The notes: generated by a model not told the origin, from the sequence alone. Counted from the first letter of the stretch, positions 1 to 9,656 are shown. The stretch: 64,000 bases of DNA from Brevibacillus laterosporus (GCF_030489605.1 NZ_JAUKFY010000017.1:1-64000); one strand, 5' to 3'. Numbers and translations are program-made.

Positions 1-34
1 TTCCTTTCCACTATATTCATACATTCAACAAAAA

Positions 35-149
35 AGCGTGCAGACCTCTATACCTTTCGGTATTTTGTCTACACGCTGAAAGAACATTTAAAATGTTCTT
101 CCAGACTGTGGACAAACTCTTCTTATGCTACTGACTAAGGAGAGTTTGT
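35..149. repeat. Cluster of three inverted repeats at the left edge
   Basis: Three hairpin-forming repeats lie in about 115 bases. AGCGTGCAGAC (35-45) pairs with GTCTACACGCT (67-77) and encloses a smaller stem ATACC/GGTAT. AAGAACATT (80-88) pairs with AATGTTCTT (92-100). ACAAACTCT (112-120) pairs with AGAGTTTGT (141-149). None is followed by a clear T run, so they are not ordinary terminators. They could be the end of a decayed insertion element or a structured 3' region of a gene lying left of the window. I could not identify the element. Confidence 0.4.
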
Positions 150-271
150 GACAGGCTGAGCTCTTCTCTAAAGGATCAGGTAAAATAATAATATGGGCGC
201 ATTATTCAGCTTACATCCCGTAATACTCGTAAAGGAAAAATCACATTTCTGTCATTTTTTAGTTGAATAAA

Positions 272-430
272 TTAGGTCATAGATTCAACAACATTTGGCG
301 TAAAAGCTGTAAGTTCATCTAACTCAGAAACGGAATGTTCTACCAATCTACTTAAGCGATCTAATTTGTTTTCTGCTTCCCCATTATTAAATTCAGAAGA
401 GTAATCATTTATTAGATTACGTATAGAAAA
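272..430 (-). pseudogene. C-terminal fragment of an unrecognised protein
   Basis: Read on the minus strand, about 50 codons ending in TAA at 272-274 give a charged, protein-like tail (ending LTAFTPNVVESMT). It has no start codon and runs into a TGA in a T-rich stretch just upstream. The composition looks coding, but no family was recognised. It lies back to back with another headless fragment at 486-740, which suggests a decayed region. It could also be a chance open frame. Confidence 0.25.
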
Positions 431-485
431 AAAGCAAAAAAGTCAGAAGCAGGAACTAGACCATAATTTCTTTTAGAATAATGCA

Positions 486-740
486 GCTGTAGATTACAAT
501 AGAGAATTGAAGGAATTTTCCTGCGATTCGCCAAACAAACATCTGTTAGCAAATTTACTGTATACTAAAGACTTCCATGAGCAAATTTGGCTTACCCATA
601 ATACGAAGTCATTTATTATGAATAACGCTAGAAAAACATGGATGAATCTAGCATCTGATCCTTATTGTGAAGAGTATGCAATAATCTCGATGTCCAAATG
701 GATTAAAACAAGAGCAGTCTCTAATACTTCTTCTCAATGA
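486..740 (+). pseudogene. Headless ORF remnant, helix-rich, unknown
   Basis: An open frame runs from a TAG at about 480 to the stop at 738-740. The only possible early start is a TTG at 507 (77 codons), with no good ribosome binding site before it. The product is polar, with aromatic residues and two cysteines, and looks coding rather than random; the opposite frame is much more hydrophobic. No family was recognised. It is probably the C-terminal remainder of a gene truncated on its left side. Confidence 0.3.
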
Positions 741-820
741 TAGGAAATGGGCATGGTAAGGCGAGGGTATAACCCGATTTGTGATGAGGAAAAATGATAT
801 TACGTAAGGGAGCTTTAACA

Positions 821-1435
821 ATGGATAAAATGGATGAACAAATTTTAGTGGTAAAACGAACGGAACTATTTGATAATGAGCGGTTAGCTTTCCAAGGAAT
901 TGAAAAGGAACCTGACAGAATCACGAGGCTAATGAGTAATATTTCAACTCATTATTCTGTGATGAGACGCGGAGATGCTGAGGAAGATCCCAGTTTTAAG
1001 CAACCAATTCCATATGTAGTGATTCGCAAAGGAAATGAGCTGTTCATGTACAAACGTCTATCAGGCGGGGGAGAAACACGTCTGCATGACAAGCTGTCAT
1101 TAGGTACAGGAGGTCATATGAATGACGAAAATACCAGCAGCTTCGAGGAAGTATTAGAGATTAATTTACTTAGAGAGCTAGAGGAAGAGCTGGATATTCA
1201 AGCAACAGAACGAGAGTTTAACACGATTGGTTTTATCAATGATGACTTAGAAGAAGTGGGTAAGGTACATATTGGACTACTTGTAACACTTGATTTAGAC
1301 CAAGATGCGACTGTGAGTGTAAGAGAAATTGATCAGTTGGAAGGCAATTGGACAACCATCGAGGAGTTGTTACAGCCTGATGTATATGAAAGATTAGAAA
1401 GCTGGTCAAAATTTGTAGTAGATGTATTGAAGTAG
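821..1435 (+). CDS. NUDIX-fold protein (predicted phosphoesterase type)
   Basis: The 204-residue product has a NUDIX box around residues 97-126: GGHM, then RELEEELDI, which supplies the Arg-Glu and Glu-Glu metal-binding residues. The long N-terminal part before the box resembles the COG4112-type NUDIX proteins of Firmicutes. Such enzymes hydrolyse nucleoside diphosphate derivatives; the substrate here is unknown. I chose the ATG at 821 over the in-frame ATG at 794 because GGGAG lies 8 bases before it. It appears to be a single-gene unit, with no partner on either side. Confidence 0.75.
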   Translation: MDKMDEQILVVKRTELFDNERLAFQGIEKEPDRITRLMSNISTHYSVMRRGDAEEDPSFKQPIPYVVIRKGNELFMYKRLSGGGETRLHDKLSLGTGGHMNDENTSSFEEVLEINLLRELEEELDIQATEREFNTIGFINDDLEEVGKVHIGLLVTLDLDQDATVSVREIDQLEGNWTTIEELLQPDVYERLESWSKFVVDVLK

Positions 1436-1607
1436 AACGCAGCGGGGGGTAACTCCCCCAGTTGTTAAAATTCACAGACTTTTATGATAGTTGAAGCAAT
1501 TTCCATAAATAAATCAAGTGAAGTTTCACAGATAAGTCATTAGCTATAATTGACGTCAGCCTGAGGCGTTGTTAAAATTATCTAGGTAATAATGTGAAAA
1601 AATTCAC

Positions 1608-1626
1608 GATATTGATTCTCATTTCT
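1608..1626. promoter_or_regulatory. Possible Fur-like box upstream of the SCIFF gene
   Basis: The 19 bases at 1608-1626 agree with the classical Fur consensus at about 13 of 19 positions, but the right half of the dyad is weak. A small dyad GTGAA-AAAA-TTCAC lies just before it. The position, 29 bases before the SCIFF start, would suit a repressor. This is a resemblance only. Confidence 0.2.
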
Positions 1627-1654
1627 GCAGAATAGCTAAAAGGGGTTGTACATC

Positions 1655-1804
1655 ATGAAAAGAATCGTAACATTGAGCACGCGAAAATTGCAGGATACCG
1701 CAAAGTTTGGTGGATGTGGCGCATGTCAGACATCCTGTCAGTCAGCTTGCAAAACATCCTGTGGAATTGCCAATCAGCAATGTGAAAACAAATTGAACAG
1801 ATAG
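1655..1804 (+). CDS. scfA: SCIFF precursor peptide (six-cysteine ranthipeptide)
   Basis: A 49-codon gene encodes a peptide with six cysteines at residues 21, 24, 28, 32, 36 and 43, a basic N-terminus (MKRIVTLSTRKL) and the core pattern CGACQTSCQSACKTSC. This is the hallmark of SCIFF, 'six cysteines in forty-five residues'. In that family a radical SAM enzyme links cysteine sulfur atoms to residues in the core, forming thioethers; the biological role is unknown. The maturase follows immediately. AAGGGG lies 9 bases before the ATG. SCIFF is nearly universal in Clostridia, so its presence in a Bacillales genome is notable. Confidence 0.9.
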   Translation: MKRIVTLSTRKLQDTAKFGGCGACQTSCQSACKTSCGIANQQCENKLNR

Positions 1805-1819
1805 GTTACCGGAAACGTA

Positions 1820-1854
1820 CCGCCCAACTGCTTTGCGGATGGGCGGCAATTTTT
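1820..1854 (+). terminator. Hairpin/attenuator between SCIFF and its maturase
   Basis: CCGCCCA (1820-1826) pairs with TGGGCGG (1840-1846), followed by CAATTTTT. It lies in the 78-base gap between the precursor and maturase genes. A partial terminator here would give many copies of the small precursor per copy of the enzyme, a common layout in peptide modification operons. Confidence 0.6.
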
Positions 1855-1882
1855 ATGGACAAAAGGAGCTTGATTATCAAGT

Positions 1883-3289
1883 ATGATTCACCAATATAAA
1901 CTAAACGGATACAACATTGTGCTCGACACCTACAGTGGATCGGTGCATGTTGTTGATGACCTCGCTTATGAAATCATCGCATTTTACGAAAATATTTCTA
2001 CAGAAAAAATTGTGGCAATGATGCTGGAAAAGTATGCACATGATCGTGATATTTCCGAGCTGGACATCCGTGAAACCATAGCAGCTATCGCGGAGCTAAA
2101 AAAAGACGGGCAACTCTTTACTGCAGATGAATTTAAGGATATCTCTATTGACCTGAGAAATCGTCAGACCTATGTAAAGGCTCTATGCTTCAATGTTGCA
2201 CATACCTGTAATCTGTCATGTGAATACTGCTTTGCTAGTCAGGGGAAATACCACGGAGAAAGAGCAATCATGAGCTATGAGGTTGGGCAAAGAGCTATCG
2301 ATTACCTATTGGAAAACTCGGGTCACCACCGAAATCTCGATATCGATTTCTTCGGCGGAGAACCGCTTATGGCTTGGAAGGTTGTCAAGCAGATTGTCGC
2401 TTATGCAAGAAGTAAAGAAAAAGAGTACAAAAAAACTTTTCGGTTCACCTTTACTACGAATGGTATGTTACTTAACGATGAGATTACCGATTTCTTAAAT
2501 CAAGAAATGTATAATGTTGTATTAAGCCTTGATGGCAGGAAAGAGGTTCATGATCGACTTCGCAAAACAGTCACTGGAGAGGGTAGCTACGATTTTATTG
2601 TTCAGAAGTTCCAGGATTTTGTCAAGAAGCGTGGAGACAAAGAATATTATGTACGTGGAACCTACACCCGCAACAATCTCGATTTTACTAATGATATTTT
2701 TCATATTGCAGACCTTGGATTTGACAAACTCTCGATGGAGCCTGTTATCTGTGATCCAAGCGAGCCCTATGCTCTAACCGAGAAAGATCTCCCAGAAATT
2801 TATAACCAGTATGAAATTCTCGCCAAGGAAATGCTCCGACGTAAGGAAAAGGGCAATGGTTTTACCTTCTACCATTATATGCTTGACCTCTCAGAAGGCC
2901 CTTGCATTCAAAAAAGAATTGCAGGCTGTGGTTCAGGAACCGAATATCTTGCTGTCACTCCATGGGGTGATCTTTTCCCTTGCCACCAGTTTGTAGGGGA
3001 TGAGAATTATTGTATCGGGAACATTTGGGATGGAATTACCAAACCAGAGTTGCAATACAAGTTTAAAGAAAGCAACTGCTATTCGAAGCCAAAATGTCAG
3101 GACTGCTGGGCAAAACTGTACTGCAGTGGTGGTTGTCCAGCTAATGCGCTTCATGCGACGGGCTCCCTCAATGGAACCTACGACTTCAGTTGTGATATCT
3201 TCCGGAAGAGAATTGAGTGCTCCATGATGGTTAAGGTGGCTGAAACGATCAGCGCTATGGAAGAGCAAGGCACGGGCTTAACTCACTAA
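1883..3289 (+). CDS. scfB: SCIFF radical SAM maturase, thioether-forming
   Basis: The 468-residue enzyme has an N-terminal part (about 1-90) with the look of a peptide-recognition (RRE-like) domain. The radical SAM motif CxxxCxxC follows at C109, C113 and C116. A C-terminal SPASM/twitch region is rich in cysteines (GCGSGTEY, PCHQF, CQDCWAKLYCSGGCPA) and should bind auxiliary iron-sulfur clusters. The family (TIGR03974 type) installs thioether links in SCIFF, which is encoded directly upstream. The ATG at 1883 is the first start after an in-frame stop at 1871. The AAAAGGAG sits 14 bases away, an unusually long spacing. Confidence 0.92.
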   Translation: MIHQYKLNGYNIVLDTYSGSVHVVDDLAYEIIAFYENISTEKIVAMMLEKYAHDRDISELDIRETIAAIAELKKDGQLFTADEFKDISIDLRNRQTYVKALCFNVAHTCNLSCEYCFASQGKYHGERAIMSYEVGQRAIDYLLENSGHHRNLDIDFFGGEPLMAWKVVKQIVAYARSKEKEYKKTFRFTFTTNGMLLNDEITDFLNQEMYNVVLSLDGRKEVHDRLRKTVTGEGSYDFIVQKFQDFVKKRGDKEYYVRGTYTRNNLDFTNDIFHIADLGFDKLSMEPVICDPSEPYALTEKDLPEIYNQYEILAKEMLRRKEKGNGFTFYHYMLDLSEGPCIQKRIAGCGSGTEYLAVTPWGDLFPCHQFVGDENYCIGNIWDGITKPELQYKFKESNCYSKPKCQDCWAKLYCSGGCPANALHATGSLNGTYDFSCDIFRKRIECSMMVKVAETISAMEEQGTGLTH

Positions 3290-3336
3290 TGTGTAATGTT
3301 TTTAAAATAAATAACCAGTTCAGGTGTTCAGCAGAG

Positions 3337-3369
3337 AAGAGTTCCTTCAGTAATATGGAACTCTTTTTT
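3337..3369 (+). terminator. Intrinsic terminator after the SCIFF maturase
   Basis: AAGAGTTCC pairs with GGAACTCTT, followed by a run of T. It ends the SCIFF operon. Confidence 0.85.
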
Positions 3370-3634
3370 ATATACACAATGATTGAGGTGGTAACTAAAC
3401 AAAATATAAAGTAATACCGGGAAATTTGGGGAATTTGCCTTTTGCGATGAAGAAGAGTGCCATATAAATGTGGAAAGGGTATAATAAATTGGCAAAAGTA
3501 GACACTAAAAGGGATTGGCTAGTGCTGGAATAGAAATAGAGTTACCAAAAGTACATAAAATATCAATGGTTATTGTATGAAGGAAAATTAAGGATACAAA
3601 AAACATAAATCTGAAAAGGGGAAATGGAGATACG
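3370..3634. other. AT-rich gap before selO
   Basis: No coding frame, RNA motif or clear repeat was found here. The promoter of selO must lie in this stretch, but no confident -35/-10 pair stands out. Confidence 0.4.
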
Positions 3635-5110
3635 ATGACGCAGGGAAAAGCAATGAAAGAAGCTGGATGGAACTTTGACAACAGTTATGCGCGTTTGCCA
3701 GAATCATTTTTTTCAAGTATCAACTTAAACCCTGTACGCTCTCCCAAGCTGATTATCCTCAATAAACGGTTGGCAGAAGCACTTGGGTTAAACGTGGAGG
3801 CACTTCAAAGAGAAGATGGAGTTGAAGTGTTTGGTGGCAATCGGATTCCCGAAGGTGCTTTTCCTATCGCTCAAGCTTATGCGGGGCATCAATTCGGGCA
3901 CTTTACGAAATTAGGAGATGGACGGGCTCTGTTGCTTGGAGAGCAGATCACTCCTCTAGGTAAACGCTTTGATATACAACTAAAGGGTTCAGGAAAAACA
4001 CCATACTCTCGTCGGGGGGATGGACGGGCGGCACTTGGGCCGATGCTGCGTGAATATATCATCAGCGAAGCAATGCATGCACTTGGTATTCCTACTACCC
4101 GCAGTCTAGCGGTGGTGACAACCGGTGAGACAGTCATTCGTGAAGCTGACCTGCCAGGTGCAATTCTAACGCGAGTGGCTGACAGTCATATTCGTGTCGG
4201 CACCTTTCAATACGTTTTAAAATGGGGTACGATTGATGAACTCCGGGTCCTGGCGGATTATACATTGCAAAGACATTTTCCAGAAGCTGAAGCTGGTGAG
4301 AATCCCTATCTTTCATTACTTAAGGAAGTAATCAAGCGTCAGGCCTCACTGATTGCTAAGTGGCAACTAGTAGGCTTTATTCACGGGGTGATGAATACCG
4401 ACAACATGGCCATTAGTGGAGAAACCATTGATTATGGTCCTTGCGCTTTCATGGATGCCTATGATCCGGCAACAGTTTTTAGTTCCATAGACATTCAAGG
4501 GCGTTATGCCTATGGCAATCAGCCGCATATTGCTGCATGGAATCTCGCGCGATTCGCTGAAACACTATTGCCTCTGCTCCATGAAAATCATGAGCAGGCG
4601 GTCAAGCTAGCCCAGGATGCGATTTCAGATTTTATTGAGTTATATCGCAGTAAGTGGCTTGCGGGAATGAGAGCAAAGCTAGGAATCAGTAATGAAGAGA
4701 AACAGGATGAATCTCTTTTTGAAGATCTGCTCACCATGATGCAGAAATATCGTGCCGATTATACCAATACCTTCCTTGCATTAACCTTTGGTAGGCTGGA
4801 GGATAATGTTCTGTCTGGGACTTCAGAGTTTACCCAGTGGCATGAGAGATGGCAGACTCGCCTAAGCAGGCAGCAGGAATCGAAATCAACCTCGTATCAG
4901 TTGATGCAAAACAGCAATCCTGCTCTAATTCCGCGGAATCATCGGGTAGAAGAAGCTTTAGAAAGCGCAGTGCAACAAGGAGATTACACTGTGATGGAGC
5001 GTCTTCTCGTTGCTCTTTCAAATCCTTACGCTCATTCTGTCGAACAGACAGAATACTGTACAATCCCTCCGCAGTCAGCTATTCCTTACCGAACCTATTG
5101 CGGTACCTAA
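3635..5110 (+). CDS. selO: SelO/YdiU protein adenylyltransferase (pseudokinase fold)
   Basis: The 491-residue product is full length for the SelO family (UPF0061). It carries the diagnostic [28 protein letters not shown] and [23 protein letters not shown] segments and ends in YRTYCGT, a normal end for the family. SelO binds ATP in a flipped orientation and transfers AMP to protein hydroxyl groups; it is tied to redox stress. GGAG 6 bases before the ATG at 3635 supports the start. It is a single-gene unit ending at the terminator at 5251. Confidence 0.9.
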   Translation: MTQGKAMKEAGWNFDNSYARLPESFFSSINLNPVRSPKLIILNKRLAEALGLNVEALQREDGVEVFGGNRIPEGAFPIAQAYAGHQFGHFTKLGDGRALLLGEQITPLGKRFDIQLKGSGKTPYSRRGDGRAALGPMLREYIISEAMHALGIPTTRSLAVVTTGETVIREADLPGAILTRVADSHIRVGTFQYVLKWGTIDELRVLADYTLQRHFPEAEAGENPYLSLLKEVIKRQASLIAKWQLVGFIHGVMNTDNMAISGETIDYGPCAFMDAYDPATVFSSIDIQGRYAYGNQPHIAAWNLARFAETLLPLLHENHEQAVKLAQDAISDFIELYRSKWLAGMRAKLGISNEEKQDESLFEDLLTMMQKYRADYTNTFLALTFGRLEDNVLSGTSEFTQWHERWQTRLSRQQESKSTSYQLMQNSNPALIPRNHRVEEALESAVQQGDYTVMERLLVALSNPYAHSVEQTEYCTIPPQSAIPYRTYCGT

Positions 5111-5250
5111 TTATATAGAGCAGGTTGAGGATAAGATCACTTTATCCATTGTTTGTACAATCTTGGCTTGTCAAGCACCTTGTTTTTTATATTAAAGCTT
5201 TGCCGTAGTAAGTAATCAGGTAGACAGGATCAGTGAATCAATTTCATGAA

Positions 5251-5288
5251 AAAAGCTCGTGCTTCCTTTTGGAGTAACGAGCTTTTTT
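5251..5288. terminator. Bidirectional terminator
   Basis: AAAAGCTCGT pairs with ACGAGCTTTT and is followed by T on the plus strand and A/T-rich sequence on the other. It sits between the convergent selO gene and the small minus-strand gene at 5292. Confidence 0.8.
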
Positions 5289-5291
5289 GTG

Positions 5292-5495
5292 TTAATACGA
5301 ATTTCTTTTAGACTCAGTTTTTGGCAATGCTTGCACGGGAGAGCGACTGTCCACTTTTCCGAAATGGAGAATTCTCCATACTTCAAAGATAAGATGATGG
5401 GTCACGTGATCGATTTCTTCCGTACGGGATATAATTTTGTAAATTCGATCCATCATGACCTGATATTCTTCTTCGCTTAAATGCACGTGAGGCAT
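5292..5495 (-). CDS. Small conserved-looking hypothetical protein
   Basis: This is a 67-residue product starting MPHVHLSEEEY. It is polar and helix-rich with several histidines. I place the start at 5495 rather than the upstream ATG at 5513, because GGAAGGTG lies 8 bases before it on the minus strand. The good ribosome binding site and the shared terminator downstream argue that it is real. No family was recognised. It is divergent from the AAA+ gene at 5637. Confidence 0.5.
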   Translation of the reverse strand: MPHVHLSEEEYQVMMDRIYKIISRTEEIDHVTHHLIFEVWRILHFGKVDSRSPVQALPKTESKRNSY

Positions 5496-5636
5496 GTTGC
5501 ATTCACCTTCCAATTTATGGGTTGTATCCTTATTGTCACCTTTATACCAGCGGTTTTAATCAGTGCTCAACTTTCTTTTTTTTCTTCCATATGTCATCAT
5601 GGAAGCAGATTTGTTTCAGAGAGGAGCAGCAGATGT

Positions 5637-6941
5637 ATGAAGCTAAATACGAAAACGATGCAACGTGGTATACAAAGCGCTATTAAACAATTGGAAGGGC
5701 GTTTTTTAGAGCGGGAGGAATTGATTCGTTTGTTGTTTTTAGCGGTCATGAGCGGTGAGAATGCTCTGTTAGTAGGCCCGCCAGGAACTGCAAAATCACA
5801 GCTAGCTCGTGCTTTCTCACAATTATTTGGTACCAATCATTGGTTTGAATATTTATTAACACGCTTTAGCACACCTGATGAATTATTCGGCCCCATCTCC
5901 TTACAGCAATTGAAGCAGGATCAATATGTGCGCAAAACAAAAGGATACTTACCTACAGCGCAAATTGCATTTTTGGATGAAATTTTTAAGGCAAACAGCG
6001 CTATCTTAAACGCCTTGCTGTCTATTTTAAATGAACGCGTCTTCTTTAATGGTCTAGAGAAGGAGGAAGTGCCATTATTGTTTGTGATGGCGGCCTCTAA
6101 CGAGCTACCTGACGATCAGGAACAATTAGCGGCGTTATATGACCGATTTCTTATTCGATATGAGGTTGGCTATTTGAAGCTTGCGTCCAGTTACGAGAAG
6201 ATGTTTCAGCTTGATTTTGAACCTCTTCCTGCCTTATTTAACATGTACGAAGTAAAAGATGTACAAGAAGCGGCCTCTAAGGTGCATATACCGGAATCAC
6301 TTGTTTACTTCTTATACAGATTAAAGCAGCAGATGGAAGATAAAGAGTTCGTTATATCTGATCGTCGTTTGCGTAAAATTGCGCTAGTATGGCAAACCTC
6401 CGCTGTATTGAATGGACGGGATGTGGTTTCTCTTTGGGATACGGTGTTTACTCCGCATATGCTTTGGGACGTGCCCGAGGATTTACCAGCACTGACTGAA
6501 CTTTATCAAGAGAGATTTATGGAATCCTTGAAGGCAGAGCTAGAGAAGGAGCTTCCCTTGCGTTATTACGAACAGGTTTCAAGCAAATGGATGGAAAAAG
6601 AGGAAGAGCTTCATGCATTCCAATTTAAAAAGGAAATTGGCTCCAAAATGACCAAGGAAGCTTCAGAGCAAGCAAAAAGAATGCTGGAGCAGTGCCGAAT
6701 AGAACTGGAAGAAACAGGACGTCATCTGCAACAAAAGCTGACGGACTGGCTTAAGCAGGAGGCAGACTTGCCTGGTTATCTTTTGGAGAAAAATTTCATG
6801 CTATTACATGTGGAGTCTTATACGGTGAAGTTCGCGCACCTGCGTCTGGAGGGGGAACGACAATTGCAAATCCTACAGGGCTTGTATCGTACGCTGTTTG
6901 ACCGAGAGCTTCCCGGAGTCGAGTACGACTATACCTTGTAG
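5637..6941 (+). CDS. MoxR/RavA-type AAA+ ATPase
   Basis: The 434-residue protein has Walker A GPPGTAKS at residues 47-54 and Walker B FLDEI with D114-E115, followed by a sensor region (MAASNELPDD) typical of the MoxR branch. The C-terminal third is a helical, coiled-coil-like extension. MoxR ATPases act as chaperone-like machines together with a VWA-domain partner, which here is the next gene. I chose the ATG at 5637: GAGGAG lies 10 bases upstream, and the longer frame begins in non-coding sequence. Confidence 0.85.
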   Translation: MKLNTKTMQRGIQSAIKQLEGRFLEREELIRLLFLAVMSGENALLVGPPGTAKSQLARAFSQLFGTNHWFEYLLTRFSTPDELFGPISLQQLKQDQYVRKTKGYLPTAQIAFLDEIFKANSAILNALLSILNERVFFNGLEKEEVPLLFVMAASNELPDDQEQLAALYDRFLIRYEVGYLKLASSYEKMFQLDFEPLPALFNMYEVKDVQEAASKVHIPESLVYFLYRLKQQMEDKEFVISDRRLRKIALVWQTSAVLNGRDVVSLWDTVFTPHMLWDVPEDLPALTELYQERFMESLKAELEKELPLRYYEQVSSKWMEKEEELHAFQFKKEIGSKMTKEASEQAKRMLEQCRIELEETGRHLQQKLTDWLKQEADLPGYLLEKNFMLLHVESYTVKFAHLRLEGERQLQILQGLYRTLFDRELPGVEYDYTL

Positions 6942-6956
6942 TGGTGGTGACGGGAT

Positions 6957-8684
6957 ATGTTTGTACGACACCAGCGTGTAGATCGCTATGTGTTTGATGC
7001 TTATTTTCGTTCTTCTCGTATTGCTAAAGAATGGGTTGAGGAAACGAAGCGTAAATCGCCATGGTTTAGTGAGGCACTGTTGTTTGATTTTTTCTTAGCT
7101 TTTTATTTGAAGCAGCCAGAGGTAAATGAAGCTAGTGATGCTGTTCCATTTCATCGTTGGATGATTCGTTCTTTGTTGCGTCAGCATTTTTACCAAAGTA
7201 TCCATCCAAGAACCATAGCTAGCGAGAGCGCCTCCTTTAAAACGGCGAGTAAGGCACTTATGTGGCTAGTCTCTAGCTTTGAGGAAGAGGTGCAGCGGCG
7301 TAAAAAAATGGACAAGATACTAGGTGTTTCAGAACAATCAGAGCAAGGACAAAATGCCGATCTGCAATCGAGCGATCCTGAGCAAACGGATCAGCTGCTA
7401 GAACGCTTGACTCAAAAACAGCAGGAGCAATTACGGTTGGTAGGCTACACCTTGCAGCAGGGTAAGCAAATGGTAGAGGATAAGGAAGAATCTCAATCTG
7501 CTCGTCCGCTGGCAGAAGAAGAGGTACGGTTAATGCGCAGTCGGATCATAGAGTTGCAAGATGAGATGAAAACGAATTATATAAAGCGTCCCAAGCTGTT
7601 ACAGAAGGTGAAAAAGCTGGAAGCAGAATTGATGCAGAGACAAAAGCAGGCAGAGCGTCTCATAAAGCAAGAAAAGTCGGCAATACAACACCTAGAACAG
7701 GAATTGGGTGACTGGTTACAGCAATCTTTAAAGAAGTCATTACAGACAGAAGAGCAGGATACCTCATACTTGTTTGCCTTAGTAGAGGCGAGTCAACGCT
7801 TCTCGAATCGACGGTGGGGAAGTGATCTTGGGAAACTAAGAAGGGAAACATATGAAAAGTATTTAAAATGGGTGGAGCAGCTTTCCAAGCACCCAGACCT
7901 ACTGCACTTTTTGCAGGAAGTGGGACGTAATGTTCACGAATTTTCTATGCGTAAAAAAAAGCGTAAAGAACGACGTATGCCGGAAGAATATGATGATTTA
8001 AGGCAAAGCGGAGATTTGTCTCATTTGTTGGCAAGTGAAGCGATGTTACTTGCTGATCCTGATTTAGAAACCTATTTTATGGTTAAGGCATTGGAACAAA
8101 AATTACTAACATACGACACGATAGGATGGCGTGATGAGCCTCCTAGCGGGCCTGTAATTTGCATGTTGGACAGTTCTCATTCTATGCGTGGTGCAAAGCT
8201 TCGGTTAGCCCAAATTTTTGTTATGACCTTTGCAGCTATCTCTTTATTGGAAAAACGTGATTTTATGCTAATGCTATTTGGTGCAAAGGGCGAGGTTATT
8301 GAACGACCCCTGTATTATAAAAAGCCGGATTGGATGGGGTTTTATCAGCTAGCTCAGCAGGCTTTTGGCGGAGGCACTAATTTCGATGAACCAATAAAGC
8401 GGGGCATACAGATATTGCATGAGAACCCCAAGTTCGGAGCTGCTGATTTTGTTATGATTACTGATGGTATTGGAGAAATATCTCCGCCGGTGCGTCAATT
8501 ATTGGTCCAGGTAGCTGTGGATAAGCAGGTTAAGTTACATTCATTAATTATGGGAACAGCACGACAACATCTTGTTCAGAGCCATGACCTGATTGGCATC
8601 TCCCATCAGGTACGCTTTGCTACTTCATGGGAAGCTAATGACTCACAGAACAGCGGACTATTCCTTGATGTGTTTGCTCCGTAG
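6957..8684 (+). CDS. VWA-domain partner of the MoxR ATPase (ViaA-like)
   Basis: The 575-residue protein has a long charged, glutamine-rich coiled-coil middle (about 100-260). A C-terminal von Willebrand A domain begins near residue 398, and its MIDAS motif DSSHS has metal ligands D405, S407 and S409. It begins 15 bases after the ATPase gene, so the two are surely co-transcribed. MoxR-VWA pairs are thought to insert metals or remodel complexes; the client cannot be inferred here. Confidence 0.82.
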   Translation: MFVRHQRVDRYVFDAYFRSSRIAKEWVEETKRKSPWFSEALLFDFFLAFYLKQPEVNEASDAVPFHRWMIRSLLRQHFYQSIHPRTIASESASFKTASKALMWLVSSFEEEVQRRKKMDKILGVSEQSEQGQNADLQSSDPEQTDQLLERLTQKQQEQLRLVGYTLQQGKQMVEDKEESQSARPLAEEEVRLMRSRIIELQDEMKTNYIKRPKLLQKVKKLEAELMQRQKQAERLIKQEKSAIQHLEQELGDWLQQSLKKSLQTEEQDTSYLFALVEASQRFSNRRWGSDLGKLRRETYEKYLKWVEQLSKHPDLLHFLQEVGRNVHEFSMRKKKRKERRMPEEYDDLRQSGDLSHLLASEAMLLADPDLETYFMVKALEQKLLTYDTIGWRDEPPSGPVICMLDSSHSMRGAKLRLAQIFVMTFAAISLLEKRDFMLMLFGAKGEVIERPLYYKKPDWMGFYQLAQQAFGGGTNFDEPIKRGIQILHENPKFGAADFVMITDGIGEISPPVRQLLVQVAVDKQVKLHSLIMGTARQHLVQSHDLIGISHQVRFATSWEANDSQNSGLFLDVFAP

Positions 8685-8730
8685 CAGAGTACTGTTTACC
8701 TAGTATGCCCAATATGATAAATGATATCGA

Positions 8731-8767
8731 AAAGAGCTGTAGACCAATTAGGTACCACAGCTCTTTT
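8731..8767. terminator. Bidirectional terminator
   Basis: AAAGAGCTGT pairs with ACAGCTCTTT and is followed by a T run. It separates the convergent VWA and exonuclease genes. Confidence 0.8.
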
Positions 8768-8783
8768 TGGTTTGCTCTTCTTC

Positions 8784-9656
8784 TTATCCAATCCGTGCAA
8801 GCATCGTTTTACTAAATTCTAATTCATTCATTTTTTCTAAAACCAATACAGGATCATATTCCCAGCTTGCTTCTTCTAACATCAACTCAACAGGCGCATC
8901 AGATAAAATGGTTGCTAATTTTTGACTCAGATATACCTGTTCTTTATTCTCTGCCAATTTGGCCCGCATTTTAGGTGTTAGCGTGTCTAAATTCACATAC
9001 AGATTATCTAGAGAACCATGCTCTGTTATTAATTTCACTGCTGTTTTTTCCCCAATCCCAGGACAACCAGGGATACAATCAGAGGCGTCTCCCTGCAGGG
9101 CTTTTACATCAATAACCTGAGCAGGAGTAATACCTTTTTGTTCGAGTAAAGACTGCGGACAATAATGCTCATGTTTCCCGCCATTTTTTAAAATTTTAAC
9201 ATGTACCCGATCACAAACAAGCTGCAGGTTGTCATAGTCACCGGAGCATATGATTACGTCGTGACCTTCTTCAGCAAATCGTTTTGATAATGTGCCTAAG
9301 ATATCGTCCCCTTCATAACCAGACAAGCCTACATTAGGTACAGAAAAAGCTTGGGTAACTTCCTTCACCAGCGAGAACTGAGGAATTAACTCAGCAGGTG
9401 GTTCGACTCGATTCGATTTATAACCATCGTACCATTGACTGCGCAATAAGGATTCGCGTGACGCAACATCCCAAGCAACGATTAAATGAGTTGGTTGAAT
9501 GAGGTCTGCATAATCAAGCATCATTTTGGTAAAACCATAGACAGCATTCGTGTACAAGCCGCTTTTAGTTTGACGAATACTGCCTGTCCATGAGGAGGCA
9601 TAAAATGCACGGAACAGAAAGCTCATGCCATCCAAAAGTAAAATTTTATTCTTCAA
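8784..9656 (-). CDS. 5'-3' exonuclease (flap nuclease family)
   Basis: The 290-residue product resembles the free-standing 5'-3' exonuclease related to the N-terminal domain of DNA polymerase I, as YpcP of Bacillus. The metal-binding acidic residues begin at D9 (LLLDGMSFLFRAFYA) and continue in GYEGDDILGTL, ICSGDYDNLQL and LQGDASDCIPG; the last leads into the helix-3-turn helix GIGEKTA. Such enzymes remove RNA primers and process 5' flaps. It is transcribed alone. The start is the only ATG that keeps the conserved N-terminus. Confidence 0.87.
   Translation of the reverse strand: MKNKILLLDGMSFLFRAFYASSWTGSIRQTKSGLYTNAVYGFTKMMLDYADLIQPTHLIVAWDVASRESLLRSQWYDGYKSNRVEPPAELIPQFSLVKEVTQAFSVPNVGLSGYEGDDILGTLSKRFAEEGHDVIICSGDYDNLQLVCDRVHVKILKNGGKHEHYCPQSLLEQKGITPAQVIDVKALQGDASDCIPGCPGIGEKTAVKLITEHGSLDNLYVNLDTLTPKMRAKLAENKEQVYLSQKLATILSDAPVELMLEEASWEYDPVLVLEKMNELEFSKTMLARIG

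Noticed and set aside
1883..3289. Reading the radical SAM enzyme as a sporulation killing factor or PqqE-type enzyme
   Set aside because: The adjacent six-cysteine peptide and the cysteine pattern of the C-terminal domain fit the SCIFF maturase; no other precursor is near.
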